A stretch of DNA of 47,343 nucleotides from IMG/VR virus record IMGVR_UViG_3300005733_000036, positions 1 to 47,343 of that record. The stretch is one strand, 5' to 3'. The translations under genes were made by a program, and so were the position numbers. Positions 46,120 to 47,343 of the stretch are shown here, piece by piece; position 1 is the stretch's first letter; each line of letters begins with the position of its first letter. Below the pieces are notes generated by a model. The model had not been told where the DNA came from and did not search any database. It saw nothing but the letters and a program-made list of their open reading frames with translations. The stretch comes from a virus.

Positions 46120-47343
46120 GGCTCTACCCCATAAACGGGGGATCAGCATTCATCTTGTTCGGTTAATTATTCCATCCCATCCACAATGGGTCATTACTCT
46201 TATTCTGTAATTCTCGAAGTTTCTAAAACCATACGCTCTTCTCGATATCATTTCCATTTTGTTGTGGAAGCCTTCAGTGATGCCGTTATTTCGGGTGAAC
46301 CGCCACATCGCAACAATTGGTTCTAACCAGGATGTGAGTGTTTTAGCCAGTGCGTTAAGCGGACTATGTTGGAGCTTTTCAATTAACGATAAGAACTTAG
46401 GAAGCTTTCTGGCCATTCGCTTTTCATTCACTGTCTTTAACAATATGTAGCGCATGAGCTCTTGTTTGATGCCGTACATTGCTCGAAGTACCGGGTAATC
46501 TTTTAGGTAAGCCATTAAGTTCGCCAGGTTGTCGTTGCTCAAGCGCCACTGATGTCGCCGCATTAAACTTAATAAACCTCGGTTACGTCTCTCCTCAGGA
46601 TGATGCTGTTGCCAGGCTTTTAAAAAGTGATGGTTGATAAGCCTGACCACGTGAAAGCGGTCAGCCACTATCAATGCATTGGGGAAGTAACGCTTCGCGA
46701 TATTGCGATACGTTTCTGATAAATCCATCGCAATTAGCGTGACGTTCTCCTTACCAGGTAAACGCCGCAGGTACTGGCGTAAACTGAGCTCTGAACGTCC
46801 CAGCTTTACGTCGAATACATTGTGGTTCTTCAAATCCACAAAGGTAGTGGCATAGCCCTTTTTACGCGTAAAGAAATGCTCATCTATCCCCAACATCTGT
46901 GGGCAAGGACGACTCACAATCTCTTTGTATTTTTGATTGATGTGCGACTGATACCACCGCTCTACTGTCGTCGCACTAATCCTGTATATGCGTGACAACT
47001 TGCGCTGCGTCACGCCACCATGATGGGCTTCAAATACTTCCAGGCGATAACACTCAGAGGCCCGGTAACGAGGACGGATACCGACAAAAGGATGCCTGAA
47101 ATAGCGATTACAGGCTTGACAATGATACTTCGGCACCTTGAGGTGCAACGTCAGGACCTGATTGCCTTGTCGGGTATGTTTTACCGTTCGATGATGTGTC
47201 GCTTTAACCCTTAAGTGCCTGGCATTGCAGTGTTTACATGCTGGTCTGGTACTCGGCTTAGCCCAGACCTCAATGTGGTCGTTACGATTAATCTGTTCAA
47301 TTTCTAACTCAGTTATGCCTAAAATGGCTCCTGCGTGGGACAT
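46120..47343 (-). mobile_element. ISL3-family insertion sequence (one end in the window)
   Basis: The DNA from GGCTCTACCCCATAAACGGGG (46120) inward has the GGCTCT-type terminal inverted repeat expected for ISL3 elements, and the transposase follows. The other end lies beyond the window, so the 8-bp target duplication cannot be checked. Inserted about 40 bp beyond attR, in host DNA. Confidence 0.82.
46150..47343 (-). CDS. ISL3-family transposase
   Basis: 397 residues, apparently complete with ATG at the last bases of the window. N-terminal zinc-binding domain (CKHCNARHLRVK, YHCQACNRYFRHP), HTH (VTQRKLSRIYRISATTVERWY), and a DDE domain with GIDEHFFTRKKGY, IAMDLSETYRNIAKRYFP and VADRFHVVRLIN, then a late Glu in NNGITEGFHNKMEM. 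Cuts and rejoins the IS ends. Confidence 0.95.
   Translation of the reverse strand: MSHAGAILGITELEIEQINRNDHIEVWAKPSTRPACKHCNARHLRVKATHHRTVKHTRQGNQVLTLHLKVPKYHCQACNRYFRHPFVGIRPRYRASECYRLEVFEAHHGGVTQRKLSRIYRISATTVERWYQSHINQKYKEIVSRPCPQMLGIDEHFFTRKKGYATTFVDLKNHNVFDVKLGRSELSLRQYLRRLPGKENVTLIAMDLSETYRNIAKRYFPNALIVADRFHVVRLINHHFLKAWQQHHPEERRNRGLLSLMRRHQWRLSNDNLANLMAYLKDYPVLRAMYGIKQELMRYILLKTVNEKRMARKLPKFLSLIEKLQHSPLNALAKTLTSWLEPIVAMWRFTRNNGITEGFHNKMEMISRRAYGFRNFENYRIRVMTHCGWDGIINRTR

Overview
The window holds one essentially complete lambda-like temperate siphophage prophage, about 44.9 kb, integrated in the 3' end of a tRNA-Pro(GGG) gene. Host DNA flanks it: the 3' part of a serine beta-lactamase-family gene on the left and an ISL3-family insertion sequence on the right. 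A 48-bp direct repeat of the tRNA 3' end (1164-1211 and 46031-46078) marks attL and attR. The host looks like a marine gammaproteobacterium, most likely of the Alteromonadales. That is inferred from protein flavour and tRNA sequence; no marker gene in the window proves it.

Gene order follows the lambda prophage. Leftward early arm (1300-7044): lambda-type integrase and excisionase, coiled-coil and zinc-ribbon proteins, a RdgC protein fused to an FtsK gamma domain, and small unknowns. Immunity (7200-8900): two arrays of TTAAG/CTTAA operators flank a leftward operon of a CI/LexA-type S24 repressor and a lysogen gene in the position of lambda rex, closed by a terminator. Rightward early arm (8898-16969): Cro, small DNA-binding proteins, a zone with convincing small genes on both strands (9551-10722), a roughly 740-nt region with strong RNA-folding signals and no credible ORF (11031-11770), an O-like initiator with iterons inside its gene, a DnaC-type loader, Dam methylase, a second full-length tyrosine recombinase, RusA and a Q-like antiterminator.

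Late genes: a leftward lipoprotein moron, a lysis cassette (17760-19980) with endolysin, two holin-like proteins and a NlpC/P60-like cysteine hydrolase, then a probable cos region. The lambda-type head set follows (TerS, TerL, gpW, portal, C protease with nested Nu3, D, E, FI-like, FII-like), then U, two tandem tail-tube paralogues, a G/GT -1 frameshift pair, the tape measure, two tail-tip proteins, a 1121-residue PKD-repeat tailspike with a TIM-barrel-like segment, and a DUF285-like fibre protein.

The right accessory arm (40472-45516) carries a catalytic-domain-only tyrosine recombinase, a leftward regulator operon, and a rightward operon of about ten small genes. That operon is controlled by repeated GTTTAC-acg-GTAAAC operators. 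Eight of its genes are preceded by a near-identical TTTAACGAAAAGGTGG element containing the ribosome-binding site, reminiscent of the start-associated sequences of cluster K mycobacteriophages. The most promising novelties are the structured RNA, the start-associated repeats, the RdgC-FtsK gamma fusion, the three tyrosine recombinases, and the tailspike.
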